Of a stretch of 64,000 nucleotides of DNA, positions 48,188 to 59,192 are shown in pieces; positions within the stretch are counted from its first letter, which is position 1; the number at the start of each line of letters is the position of its first letter. The notes below the pieces were generated by a model. It was not told the DNA's origin, ran no database searches, and saw nothing but the letters and a program-made list of their open reading frames with translations. The position numbers were made by a program, and so were the translations under genes. The stretch is from Nematostella vectensis. Taxonomy: Eukaryota; Cnidaria; Anthozoa; Actiniaria; Edwardsiidae. The DNA lies in NCBI RefSeq assembly GCF_932526225.1, contig NC_064043.1, positions 12,956,085 to 13,020,084 on the forward strand, in the 5' to 3' direction.

Positions 48188-48390
48188 TGAGGAACCGGAT
48201 GAACTACACATTTGTGAAACCGGAAGTACTACTCAATGAGGAACAGGAAGAACTACACACGTAATGCGGAACCGGAAGTACCAATCAATAAGGAACCGGA
48301 AGAACTACACAATGTGGAACCGGAAGAACCACTCAATAAGAAACCGAAAGAACTATACTCTTAATGAGGAACCGGATGAGCTACACATTT
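48187..48390. repeat. expanded 'gaggaaccggaagaactaca' minisatellite
   Basis: About seven imperfect copies of a 26-35 bp unit (aatgaggaaccggaagaact acac plus variable spacer), against two at the intact receptor. The array ends in ttaatgtccttcgggaaaaa, as at the intact gene. Confidence 0.8.
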
Positions 48391-48544
48391 AATTAATGTC
48401 CTTCGGGAAAAACACTTTGTATTCATACTGAAAATCAAAATCAAGTTAGCGTTTACCCTTCAGTTCTACATGAGATTTCTGTTCTCATTGAACCTCAAAA
48501 CTAGCATTTTTTTTGCAATATATCATAATATAATAATAAACATT

Positions 48545-50160
48545 AGCGCGTGAAAATTTATGCATAGTCACTGTTGTCTATTCAACGAATTTCCAAAAAA
48601 AATTCCGTGGGATACACTTTTATTCGCCTCGATATTCGTCATCGCATGGAATTTACGAGGCGCACATCAAAAATACCACGGAAAACTATGGAAAACTTGT
48701 TTTTCACAAACGTAAAATAATAGTAGGGGCGGGTTCTTTGCTTAAAATTCATAAAGTGCAAACATGATTTCTGATTGGGAGAAATTCATCCTTTCATCAA
48801 AACCTTCGTTAAAGTGCAAACGGTCCACATGAGAGAATTTTGCGAATGACGAAACCTTCTGATTTATCAAAGCTGACAACCAATAAGAAATCGAGATTAC
48901 GTGCAAGTATTGTTTAAGGTAACTTAAGGAGACATTATTTTCACAAAGCTCCAGCAAACATGCGTAACATAGAAATCAAAACCAAAAATTTCACAAATAG
49001 AAATTGCAAACTCTTCCTCTTAAAAACTGTTTAAACTTACAAGCAAAAACATACTGAAATAAGGGAGGGGGATTCTTTTACATTAGCATGACGAGAGGGT
49101 GTATTGTAGGGTGGTGGCAGAAGGGTGGTGTCCAGGAAACGCACCATTCACGCTAATGCGCTAGTTTGTTGTAAATCTTGTGCTGAAAAGTGTTAAAGGT
49201 CAAAGAATGAACTTATCATTTTCACGTTGTGAATTTTGTGCTGAAAAGTAATGAAAGGTCCGACTTTGGCAATGGAAGGGCAACACAATTGTATACATTT
49301 TTGTTTTCTATATTTTTCTTTATTCTAAAATAAACTACTCTCGGTTGCTAAGAGAACCTGAAGTCATTTTAATTCTAATAGCACAACAACATGTGGAACA
49401 ACTCAGGAACTTGGCCAGAAGGTTGGTCATTTCTTTTGAGGCATCGTCAAATACATTTGAAGAAAACTTTGTCGTTTCGAGGGACTGGTACCGAGGACTC
49501 ATAGTTTCTTTTCAGATACTTTCTCTTTTGACTAAAGATGGTCACAGTCACTATTTTTCTCCTCTGATTAAAAGTCAAAAGGTTTACGAAGCACCTGCGG
49601 TACGGTAACCTTAAACATGTCAAGAATCATGCAGTTTTCCCAAAAAGGAATATATTAGTTTCCTTATATGGTTTGGCAAAAACGACAATTTTTGGCTAAA
49701 TTTTCTTGGTATACGTTATACATGTGATACCTATGACAGCGCACCCCCGTGAGCATATCCCGGGTACGCACATCAAACTAAGGATGCACAAAACAATCAT
49801 TTGAGAAAATCTCAAATACTAGCAATCATAATGTCCAGTGAGTCGCGTATCCAAGTAAGGTCCAAGTTCAAGTTCCAATAAAAAACGTGCTCGAAACTCC
49901 GCAATACAACGCGACGAGTTAGTGTCTACTATAACAACACAATAAACATGATGGAATTTTTAGTATGCTTGTTAACGATTCAATAATTATAATCGAGACA
50001 TGGGGTAGTCTCCTCACAGCCGCTTTTAGTTTCGGTCAAATAACGTTTTCCTTTGTGATGAGTAGTTATTGTATTCCCTTAAACAATACTTTGACTAAAC
50101 TAGATTAAAAAACTATGGAATCTGTGTTTTTATCGTTGTCCTGGAAATCAAAATTTCACC
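48545..50160. repeat. segmental duplication block A2
   Basis: Colinear second copy of block A1 (44150-45510), including the dispersed repeat at 49035-49270 and the gttagtgtctactataacaa segment. Block order along the chromosome is A1, GPCR, truncated GPCR, A2, so one A block was lost or the duplication was not a simple tandem one. Confidence 0.8.
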
Positions 50161-50644
50161 CTCAAAACTAGCAGTTTTTTGCAATTTTGTTGCCGACAGT
50201 GTGATATGTAAAATATTATTTTAAATAGAAAACAAAAAACTGTTCTGTTCAGTATTTAGTGCGCTATGCCCGCAAAAATGAGATTCAGACTTCTACCCGC
50301 CGAAATGAGACCTAGAGATTTCGTGAGTTTGCGGAAATCCTTTCGCTCCATGCACATGGATGTGACCCTATTTTGAAATACGTGTATACTCATGTATTTT
50401 GATATATACGCCTATTTCAAATAACGTTGTCAGTGCAAACGGCAAATGGCGATTGTCAAATGGCAGTTCTCCTATTTAAAAATACCATGTAACTCGTCAA
50501 ATTTCTACTAAATGTAGGAAAATGTGGATCATTTCTGCGATAATATTACCTATCATCTTTATTCTTACAAATAGTTATACCCATAGTAGTGATTGGTCTT
50601 AGAACTGCCATTTGCCATTTGTACTGACAACGTTTATTGAAATG
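50160..50644. other. intergenic DNA, no gene seen
   Basis: At 50410-50480 and 50590-50630 are imperfect inverted copies of tgccatttgccatttg / caaatggcgattgtcaaatg with acaacgtt, suggesting another small inverted-repeat element (about 50390-50640). Confidence 0.45.
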
Positions 50645-50830
50645 TGTAGTTCCAGAAAATATCCATCCCCCCCTTGAGGGGATTGGAAATTCCGGGGGGT
50701 GGGGGTTCAGAAGCCCAGAAATTTCCAGAGGGGAGGGGGGTAAAATGCCCTTCTTCCAGAGGGGTGGGGGGTCATACCTCCGACCCCCTCAATAGGGAGG
50801 GTATGGAAATTTTTGGAACTACACAATAAT
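50645..50830. repeat. MITE-like repeat with 'agttccagaaaatat' ends, copy 2
   Basis: Left end gtagttccagaaaatatcca and right end ggaaatttttggaactacac are inverted copies. The body has ggattggaaattccgggggg, cagaaatttccagagggg and ggtcatacctccgaccccct, related to the copy at 35225-35455. Confidence 0.75.
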
Positions 50831-51253
50831 GGTGTATATTTTCTAATGTCTTGGATTGCTAGCTATCGCAAGGCTGGTTCGGCTGGTATAAGAGCGAATG
50901 GGCTGAGAAACATTGTGCTTGTGTACAGTCATTGAGCATTAGATATCTGTCAAACCGCACCGAGCATTGTCATTGCTTACTCCACCGAGAGACGCTTACT
51001 TTAGAATAGTTGTGTCAGCGCGCGTAATTTCATCTTTTGGCGGGAAATACCTCTTTTATGTATACCGACAAAAAACAAGAGAGAGGCCTTTGCTATTAGA
51101 CTTTATGGCGTGTCAATTTAAATTTTAGTAATGTATACGGACAAGAGAAAACAAAGAGGAGTGAGGTCTTTGCTATTGGACTTTGTGGCGTGTCAATTCC
51201 CATATTTTCTAATTTTAGTCACAGCAGAATGCTAACCCTTCCCCGCGCGCCAG

Positions 51254-51574
51254 TACACTCTTTTTTTATAAGAACGTATGATTGTCAGGTCAGAGGACAT
51301 TTTAAGGCTGAATGAGTTCTTAACGATGTTCATAAATTTTATTGTATATAAAAATATAATACCCAATAAATAATTAGAGGGAGAATTACACTAATAATCA
51401 AAAGCAATAATAAGGTTGTTACTATGAGCACAAAGAACGCATCAGGACTAAAAAAGATTTTTCTGCTATCTGAGCCTCGGCATGTTCTTAGCATGCTCTT
51501 AAAATTTGGTGAAATCTCAGTAATCTCAGCCTGGACGTTCTTATAAAAAAATGTTCTTCTAAAAAAAGAGTGTA
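51254..51574. mobile_element. ~320-bp MITE, 'cactctttttttataagaac' ends
   Basis: The left end tacactctttttttataaga and right end (reverse complement tacactctttttttagaaga) form terminal inverted repeats of about 22 bases bounded by TA. The right end holds a second, nested ttataagaacg copy. No coding capacity. TA flanks fit a Tc1/mariner derivative. Confidence 0.65.
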
Positions 51575-51688
51575 TCTGCATTTTGTTGTTTTCCTACTGG
51601 TTTAACCTGTTTGCATTTTGTTGTTTTCCTACTGGTTTAACCTGTTTGCATTTTGTTGTTTTCCTACTGGTTTAACCTGTTTGCCATA
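51573..51688. repeat. 35-bp tandem repeat, three copies
   Basis: Three near-identical head-to-tail copies of tgcattttgttgttttccta plus ctggtttaacctgtt, immediately right of the MITE. Confidence 0.93.
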
Positions 51689-51904
51689 AATACCATTCTA
51701 AAATTCTTTCTCATATCACGAACATGGAAGTAGTGGCTTTATTTGTTGATCTTTACGAGAATTACGGTAAAAATGAGAGCTCGAAATATGATCAACTTCC
51801 TCTTAAGTTCTTTAAATGCAAATCATATGAATGCTATATTTTTCGGAAAGTGTTTTAGTAGCTCAGCCGCCAAAAATGCCTTTTTTCTTAAGGTGAGACG
51901 GTAC

Positions 51905-52362
51905 GTGCAGTAAAGCCGTACAACTTTTGTCGCAGCATTTGCAAAAAAAAAGTCTGAAGGCGATGTTGCGCATTTTACTACCGGCGCACAAACTTTTGTC
52001 GCAGCAAAAGATAGACCGATCCTAGCTGTTGATCCGCCATCTTTTTTCTCCGTGACATTGATGTGTGACTTTCGTTCAACCAATCACAAGCCTTATTGCA
52101 ACTGCTTGAGTATGCCTGACGTCACTTTGCTGCGAGACAAGTTGGGTTGTTGTAGAAATACGGGCTACATCTACGATTTTTTTTTTTTGCAAAAAGTAGA
52201 ACCATCTACTTCAGCAGCAAACTTGCAACAAACTTGCAACAAAAAAAATGCTGCGACAAAAGTTGGTTCGCCTGTGGTAAAACGCGCAACTTCACTTACG
52301 AACTTTTTGGCAGCAATGCTGTCACAAAAGTTGTACGATTTTGCTGCTCGTATAACCGTACA
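51905..52362. mobile_element. foldback/MITE element with ~110-bp inverted arms
   Basis: The left arm (cagtaaagccgtacaacttt, tgtcgcagca, tgttgcgcattttactaccg, aacttttgtcgcagca) is matched in reverse complement on the right (tgctgcgacaaaagttggtt, tggtaaaacgcgcaact, cacaaaagttgtacg). Small open frames in it are not protein-like. Confidence 0.75.
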
Positions 52363-53344
52363 TTTATTGTCAACCATATGCTATTGCTTTGCACAGGGCT
52401 TGGCTTGAGTGAGCAGATGGCATTTCGGGGCCTGATGTGAGGAGGTGGAATTATTAAATTTTTCAATTTCACAATATTGAGTCTAGCGAATGCCGTGTAC
52501 ACAAACATTTGCTTCGTTTTAATCTCCTTACAAATATACTTTTTAAAACATACTTTACTGTGGATTCTCATATTGTGGGGTAAGATCAAAACTTTCAGAT
52601 GAACGATTTAGGAAACTTATCGCAGACCGCAGTTTACCAAAGATAATCAGATCTTTAATGGTAGAACGTCCAACTCTGATAGCTGCTATTAGCAAAATTA
52701 GGATAACGGTCGGCTTCTTAATTCGCTATCTTAGCTACCCTTAGTGTTTTCTCTGATATGGGTGTGCCAGAAGATAACACTTTTTAATTTTTTTAAGCAT
52801 TCAAACAGGGTTTGTAGGGCAAAAAAAGAAACTCTTGGAGGGAATTCTCTAATCTAAATACTGTAACTTTGAGGAGCCCCTGGATTGTTTGGATTAAAAA
52901 GCTAAACAATCCAGGGGCATTTGTTTAAGGAGAGATAGAAACACTCGAAATATAGATATGCCAGATTAGAAAAAAAGCTATAAAAGCACAATGCTGACTT
53001 ATCTACATGCAGCAAGTTCATTCAAAAGAAACGAAAGGTGAGTAAAGAATCTTAGAAAATCAAAATATTTCTGTTAGATGTTTAAAAACACAATTTATTA
53101 GACAACTGAGGAAACGGAAAATATAGATCGCGGACGTGCTTTTATAGGCTGCGTATTTTGTCAAAAATATGTCAATTCTATCTCGCTCAAATTACTATCC
53201 CTCGGTGAAGGCGGGGAAACGGTCTAAAATATGTCAACTTTTTAAAACGTATATTTTGTATAAACATTTCGACATTTTTTTTAAATACAAAAGAAATTGT
53301 TTTGAATTTTGTCTGAATTATGTCAAATTGCACTTAAACATCGA
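52363..53344. other. intergenic DNA apart from the 52.9-kb hairpin
   Basis: No gene or repeat with support. Small open frames have no recognised motif. Confidence 0.4.
52876..52918. other. perfect 15-bp hairpin
   Basis: gcccctggattgttt at 52876-52890 is perfectly complementary to aaacaatccaggggc at 52904-52918, with a 13-base loop; a G-T and a G-C pair could extend it to 17. No obvious transposon flanks or terminator context. Confidence 0.6.
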
Positions 53345-53402
53345 TAGGGCCGTAGCAGGGGACTGAGAGAGCGCACGTACCCCCTCCCCCTCCCCCTCAG
53401 TA
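53345..53402. repeat. MITE-like repeat, 'gccgtagcag' family, truncated copy D
   Basis: Only the first part is present: agggccgtagcagggga, gcacgta and a CCCTCCCC tract. Confidence 0.6.
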
Positions 53403-53503
53403 GCAGTAGTGGCCCGGCTTCACATTTTGGATTTAAACAGCGATCGAAAAGTTTTTCAAGGAGATTGTATTCTCGCTTGATTTTTTAATAAGTAGTTATT
53501 GAT

Positions 53504-53676
53504 CAGGGCCGTAGCAAGTGGTGAGGCACTCCCCCTCCCCTCCCCCCCAATCCCAGTATTTTGAAAAATTATAAGGAAATAACCAGTAGGGGCGTGGCCG
53601 TGCCCACAAATATTTTTCTCAATATTTCTGAACTGTGCCCCCCCCCCCCCCCAATATTTCGGGGTCTGCTGCGTTG
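53504..53676. repeat. MITE-like repeat, 'gccgtagcag' family, copy E
   Basis: Starts cagggccgtagcaagtggtg, with aataaccagtaggggcgtgg, aatatttctgaactgtgccc, a C run, and ends ttcggggtctgctgcg. It lies 85 bases upstream of the CAP gene start and may therefore sit in its promoter. Confidence 0.7.
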
Positions 53677-53761
53677 ACTGACTGTTGATTGATGATAGTC
53701 TGATTGCTTCTCTTTATCATATTAGACTTCTCCTGCTTTGACGTACTGGTAGCATAACACC

Positions 53762-56427
53762 ATGGTGACCGGAGCCCGTGCATTAATTGTTGCCTTTCTG
53801 GCCATATTCTGTGTGCGACAGGCCCGGGCGATCTGTAAGTTTATTGTTGTACTAGCGGCAAGTATGACGGGCGATTTGTAAGCAGTGCCCACCTTCTTTA
53901 CATAACATGTTATCTCAACAACAGCAACCATATAATTCACAACAGAGCAACTAAAACAGCAGCAACCACAATAGCTTAAAGGGGCAGCGTCATGGTACTG
54001 CGCATGTCTGGAGTCAGTGTTTACTGTAGGCTTTCAATTGTCTACACACAGTTAAACTTTAAGCTGTTAATGCAATATTTTTTTGAAACTGCGTTTATTG
54101 ATAGTTTGCGGTCACTTCCTTTGAATGAAAGTCCCCCACATATAATAAAGGCGCATAAGTCAATATTAGAATTTGACTGAAATTCATTGTGTTCGAGCCG
54201 GAGAGCTATTGCAAAGCTCTTACCATGAAACTGACACTTCTGGAGGGCCGACAAAAACCTCAATCAAAAAAATTTACTTCTCCTGACAAAAAAAAATATT
54301 AGAATCCGCGCTATTAAACAGGCCATGCGCTCTAAATAGTAAGTCACATCCTTAAATAAATTCCCAATAGACACACTGCTTTTACAATTTTGAAATATTT
54401 TTCACGTTTTCGGCTAAAAAATCATCGGAGATTGTTACGTAATCGACCGGAAGTAAAATGGTGACAGCTTTAAACAGTGGCACTAGCCTGCTAATACCAA
54501 AACAAAAGTTATATCCACCACAATACGGCTGAACTCTTTGTTCAGCTGTCCTCTGATGATACTCTCTACAGCGAACCAGCTATACCCGTCCACAATTCAC
54601 ACATCGATTTCTATGACAGGCGCGTACACAGGGGGGTGAGCAGGGTGCGCGCACCTCCTTGGCGGCCAAAACGTATGTATTTTCTTATAAAGGAATCTTC
54701 AAACACTATGTTTTTTTCCATATGATGCCAATGACTGCGCACCCCCCCCTCCCCCTCAGCCAATCCTGGGTACGCAACTGTATGGCACGAAGCCAGTAAA
54801 TATGCAAGGAAAATCTAAATGAGTTGACGGGTATCCTGTTTAGTTTAGTATTTTAGCCAGCTTGTCTTTAATGATATTCTCTGTTTAGCTGCATTTGGAG
54901 TGAGTTGCCTAGCGGAGCATAATAAATACCGCGAGAGGAACGGCGCTCCCCCTCTAGTGTGGGACGGTACCCTTGAGGCTCATGCCAAGGCCTGGGCCAA
55001 GAAACTCAGCTCCGGTCGCCTCCCCCCTGGGGTGTTCCATGACATGAGGAGTCGTGAGGGTGAGAACATCGCCATAATATCAGAGCCGACGTGCGAAGAG
55101 GCGCTTAGCATGTGGTAAGCTTATGCAATGATGTAATAGCCGACGTGGCGCTTAGCATGTGGTAAGCTTATGCAATGATGTCATAGCCGAAGTGGCGCTT
55201 AGCATGTTGTAAGCTTGTACAATGATGTAATAGCCGACGTGGCGCTTAGCATGTGGTAAGCTTATACAATGATGTCATAGCCGAAGTGGCGCTCAGCATG
55301 TGGTAAGCTTATACAATGATGTAATAGCCGACGTGGCGCTTAGCATGTGGTAAGCTTATGCAATGATGTCATAGCCGAAGTGGCGCTTAGCATGTTGTAA
55401 GCTTGTACAATGATGTAATAGCCGACGTGGCGCTTAGCATGTTGTAAGCTTATACAATGATGTAATAGCCGACGTGGCGCTTAGCATGTGGTAAGCTTAT
55501 ACAATAATGTAATAGCCGACGTGGCGCTTAGCATGTGGTAAGCTTATACAATGATGTAATAGCCGACGTGGCGCTTAGCATGTGGTAAGCTTATACAATG
55601 ATGTAATAGCCGACGTGGCGCTTAGCATGTGGTAAGCTTATACAATGATGTCATAGCCGACGTGGCGCTTAGCATGTGGTAAGCTTATACAATGATGTAA
55701 TAGCCGACGTGGCGCTTAGCATGTGGTAAGCTTATACAATGATGTCATAGCCGAAGTGGCGCTTAGCATGTGGTAAGCTTATGCAATGATTTCAGAGCCG
55801 AAGTGAGGGCCTCAACAGGGGCGTTTTTATAGAAAAGCGCACTGTGGGGTGTGGCTCTGGTGATAGGACACTAGATCCAAATCTAGAAACATTTATATCT
55901 AAATGCACTCATAAAATTAGCCATCTCCCGAAATCAACCGGAGGCGAAATCATCTCGTCACATGAGCAGGGTGGGGTCCGGACCGCTTTGACCCCCCCCC
56001 CTGGACACGCGCCTACTTTACATGTGGCAAGCTAACGCCATGATGTAAGAACCGACGACTTAAGGTCAAGAGTACCTAAGACACCTGCTAAGGGTGACAT
56101 CATTTGTAACTGGTCTTAGAGATTATTTCTTTCTTAATCAATTTCTGTATTTCATAAGGTATAAGTAAGCATGGATAGAACATTGTCTATTTTTGTTTAT
56201 GTTATGCTTTAATCACCGGCAGGATGGACGAGTTCATAGATTACAAGGATGAAGGATACTGCGCCAACCCCCCGAGACTACCCCCCTATCACCTCATGCA
56301 TTTCACACAAGTCACGTGGAAGGCGACCCGTCGGCTCGGGGTGGCTGTGTCAGGGAACTGGCTGGTGGCGCGCTACTCACCCTCGGGGAACTGGGGCGGA
56401 CAGTTTGGCAGGAACGTTGAGTGCTAG
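53762..56427 (+). CDS. secreted CAP/SCP (PR-1-like) protein, copy 1, intact
   Basis: Three exons, 53762-53834, 54889-55114 and 56223-56427, join in phase to 167 residues. A signal peptide (MVTGARALIVAFLAIFCVRQ) is followed by a compact CAP domain: CLAEHNKYRERNGAPPLVWD, AKAWAKKLSSG, GENIAII with the conserved Glu, then HLMHFTQVTWKATRRLGVAV containing the HFTQxxW signature, and YSPSGNWGGQF. The CAP cavity residues (His of HNKYR, Glu of GEN, His of HFTQ) are all present. No extra Cys-rich domain follows, so it resembles GLIPR2/PR-1-sized proteins more than CRISPs. AATAAA follows at about 56490. CAP proteins occur widely in immunity, reproduction and secretions; the specific role here is unknown. 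Intron 2 starts with a minisatellite made from its own splice donor. Confidence 0.93.
54605..54790. repeat. dispersed repeat in CAP1 intron 1 ('ggcgcgtacacagggggg' element)
   Basis: Imperfect inverted ends: ggcgcgtacacaggggggtg on the left and caatcctgggtacgcaactg on the right, around ggtgcgcgcacctccttggc. The inverted copy is at 63845-64000, and related fragments (cccgggtacgcac) occur at 45070-45125 and 49720-49780. Confidence 0.6.
55115..55800. repeat. 47-bp minisatellite built from the CAP1 exon 2/intron 2 splice donor
   Basis: About 14-15 copies of a 47-bp unit: tagccgacgtggcgcttagc, atgtggtaagcttatacaat, gatgtaa. Each repeats the exon 2 end (gcgcttagcatgtg) with its donor gtaagc. The genuine exon differs by an extra gcgaaga between gccgacgt and ggcgctt. 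In the inverted copy only about three units are present (63410-63525). Confidence 0.92.
55815..56040. repeat. dispersed repeat in CAP1 intron 2
   Basis: Begins acaggggcgtttttatagaa, includes atctcgtcacatgagcaggg and a C run, and ends tggacacgcgcc. The left (gggcgttttt) and right (acacgcgcc) ends suggest a MITE-like element. A copy is in the inverted arm at about 63180-63370. Confidence 0.5.
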
Positions 56428-56723
56428 AGAACTGTTGAGTCAAAATGTTTTTATCGATGTATTTGTCCATTCAAAAAGATCTCAAAAGTAATAAAGCTAT
56501 CTAAATATTAGTAAGTGGTTATTTTCAAACACAAGGGTACAATGTTTTAATACATTTCGCAGAAGACAAAACCGTTATATTTGCTCGCCCTCCTTCCCTC
56601 CTTATATAGAACCTTCACGTTTCATACACGGTGAAACAAAAATAGAACTGCGATAGATAGGGCTGTAGTAACTTTTGCCATTCTACGACCATGTTACTTT
56701 AAGTAACATTAAAATGCTGACTT

Positions 56724-56812
56724 TAGCCCCCCTCGCAGGCGTTTTTAGGCAGGCGTCGCTCGCTCCCCGGAAAATAGCGATGCCTGCCTAAAAACGCCTG
56801 CGAGGGAGGCTA
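56724..56812. other. large near-perfect hairpin, left-arm copy
   Basis: The 31-base left stem (tagcccccctcgcaggcgtt tttaggcaggc) pairs with 56782-56812 with one mismatch, and tcgct/agcga extends it. The loop is about 20 bases (cgctccccggaaaat). The same hairpin is at 62318-62405 in inverted orientation. Confidence 0.9.
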
Positions 56813-58166
56813 TGCTGACTTGAGCTCTTCCAAATGTACTTATACAACACTATAATGCTGACTTGAGCTCTTCCACATGTACTTATATAACACTATAATG
56901 CTGACTTGAGCTCTTCCACATTTACTTATATAACACTATAATGCTGACTTGAGCTCTTCTACATGTACTTATATAACACTATAATGCTGACTTGAGCTCT
57001 TCCACATTTACTTATATAACACTATAATGCTGACTTGAGCTCTTCCACATGTACTTATATAACACTACAATGCTGACTTGAGCTCTTCCACATGTACTTA
57101 TATAACACTATAATGCTGACTTGAGCTCTTCTACATGTACTTATATAACACTATAATGCTGACTTGAGCTCTTCCACATGTACTTATATAACACTATAAT
57201 GCTGACTTGAGCTCTTCCACATTTACTTATATAACACTATAATGCTGACTTGACCTCTTCCACATGTACTTATATAACACTATAATGCTGACTTGAGCTC
57301 TTCCACATGTACTTATATAACACTATAATGCTGACTTGAGCTCTTCCACATGTACTTATATAACACTATAATGCTGACTTGAGCTCTTCCACATGTACTT
57401 ATATAACACTATAATGCTGACTTGAGCTCTTCCACATGTACTTATATAACACTATAATGCTGACTTGAGCTCTTCCACATGTACTTATATAACACTATAA
57501 TGCTGACTTGAGCTCTTCTACATGTACTTATATAACACTATAATGCTGACTTGAGCTCTTCCACATGTACTTATATAACACTATAATGCTGACTTGAGCT
57601 CTTCCACATTTACTTATATAACACTATAATGCTGACTTGAGCTCTTCCACATGTACTTATATAACACTATAATGCTGACTTGAGCTCTTCCACATTTACT
57701 TATACAACACTATAATGCTGACTTGAGCTCTTCCACATGTATTATATAACACTATAATGCTGACTTGAGCTCTTCCACATGTACTTATATAACACTATAA
57801 TGCTGACTTGAGCTCTTCCACATGTATTATATAACACTATAATGCTGACTTGAGCTCTTCCACATGTACTTATATAACACTATAATGCTGACTTGAGCTC
57901 TTCCACATGTACTTATACAACACTATAATGCTGACTTGAGCTCTTCCACATGTACTTATATAACACTATAATGCTGACTTGAGCTCTTCCACATTTACTT
58001 ATATAACACTATAATGCTGACTTGAGCTCTTCCACATGTACTTATATAACACTATAATGCTGACTTGAGCTCTTCCACATTTACTTATATAACACTATAA
58101 TGCTGACTTGAGCTCTTCCACATTTACTTATATAACACTATAATGCTGACTTGAGCTCTTCAACAT
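56805..58166. repeat. 43-bp minisatellite, about 31 copies, running into an assembly gap
   Basis: The unit is actataatgctgacttgagc, tcttccacatgtacttatat, aac. Variants differ mainly at catgtac/catttac and a few 1-bp deletions. The array is truncated by the gap at 58167, so true copy number is unknown. The inverted arm has only about five copies (62097-62317). Confidence 0.95.
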
Positions 58167-58366
58167 NNNNNNNNNNNNNNNNNNNNNNNNNNNNNNNNNN
58201 NNNNNNNNNNNNNNNNNNNNNNNNNNNNNNNNNNNNNNNNNNNNNNNNNNNNNNNNNNNNNNNNNNNNNNNNNNNNNNNNNNNNNNNNNNNNNNNNNNNN
58301 NNNNNNNNNNNNNNNNNNNNNNNNNNNNNNNNNNNNNNNNNNNNNNNNNNNNNNNNNNNNNNNNNN
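58167..58366. other. 200-base assembly gap (N)
   Basis: Exactly 200 N at the end of the 43-bp array; sequence right of it is an unrelated LINE. The gap probably hides the rest of the satellite and part of the LINE. Confidence 0.98.
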
Positions 58367-59032
58367 GTCAGGGGGGTGTGCACCGGCCGCCTGATATTCA
58401 AAACACAGCTGCTCGTATTATCAGCTTAACAAGAAAGACTGAGCATGTAACACCTATCCTGCAAGATCTCCACTGGTTACCAGTAAAGTACCGGATAATT
58501 TTTAAAGTTTTACTGACTCTTTTTAAATCTCTCAATGAAATGGCTCCACCATATATTAAAGATCTATGCAAGTATAAAACTCATTCCCGATCACTACGGT
58601 CTGCTTCTCAACAATACCTTCAGGTCAAACGGGGCAATTTGAAGACCTATGGTGACCGCGCTTTTTCGATTGCGGCTCCTAAACTATGGAATGAGTTGCC
58701 ATTTCACTTAAGGACAATACAAAATCTCAATACTTTCAAGCAATGCCTTAAGACTCACCTTTTTAAAGAAGCATTTAATTTATAATAAGTTTAAAATTCA
58801 TTTTTTTTAATATCACTGATAATTATACATTACATACACACATATATATATATATATTTTTAATGATAATATCGATTTTTATAAATGTAACATTTCCTAT
58901 TAGACACAATGTATTTTCAGGGTGATTTTTAATTTTTAATTGTGTAATGTTTATTTAATTGATATATAATTGTAAAGTGCCTAGGGCAATTATTGATGAG
59001 GCGCTATATAAATGCCGTTATTATTATTATTA

Positions 59033-59129
<97 letters not shown>

Positions 59130-59130
59130 G
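58367..59130 (+). mobile_element. CR1/L2-type LINE 3' end with (ATT)n tail
   Basis: ORF2 C-terminus followed by about 200 bases of AT-rich 3' UTR ending in the typical tgaggcgctatataaatgcc motif and an (ATT)n tract at 59017-59129. Everything upstream of the RT C-terminus is missing or within the gap. Confidence 0.85.
58378..58785 (+). pseudogene. CR1/L2-like reverse transcriptase C-terminal fragment
   Basis: The 135-codon frame has the hallmark C-terminal blocks of this LINE group: QNTAARIISLTRKTEHVTPI, LQDLHWLPVKYRIIFKVLL, MAPPYIKDL, RSLRSASQQYL, LKTYGDRAFSIAAPKLWNEL and TFKQCLKTHLFKEAF. The frame is open to its natural stop, so the copy is young, but the catalytic domain is absent. Confidence 0.9.
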
Positions 59131-59192
59131 CCTGAAACTCGCTGTACCTTGAAGTATCAAATCGGGGTGTGGTTAGTAATTTTAGAGGATAA

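Noticed and set aside
56805-58166. Regular 43-bp repeats resembling an array with spacers
   Set aside because: The whole unit is repeated with no variable part; it is a minisatellite.
58138-58429. Open frames through the second N gap
   Set aside because: Same reason; only the LINE fragment to the right is real.
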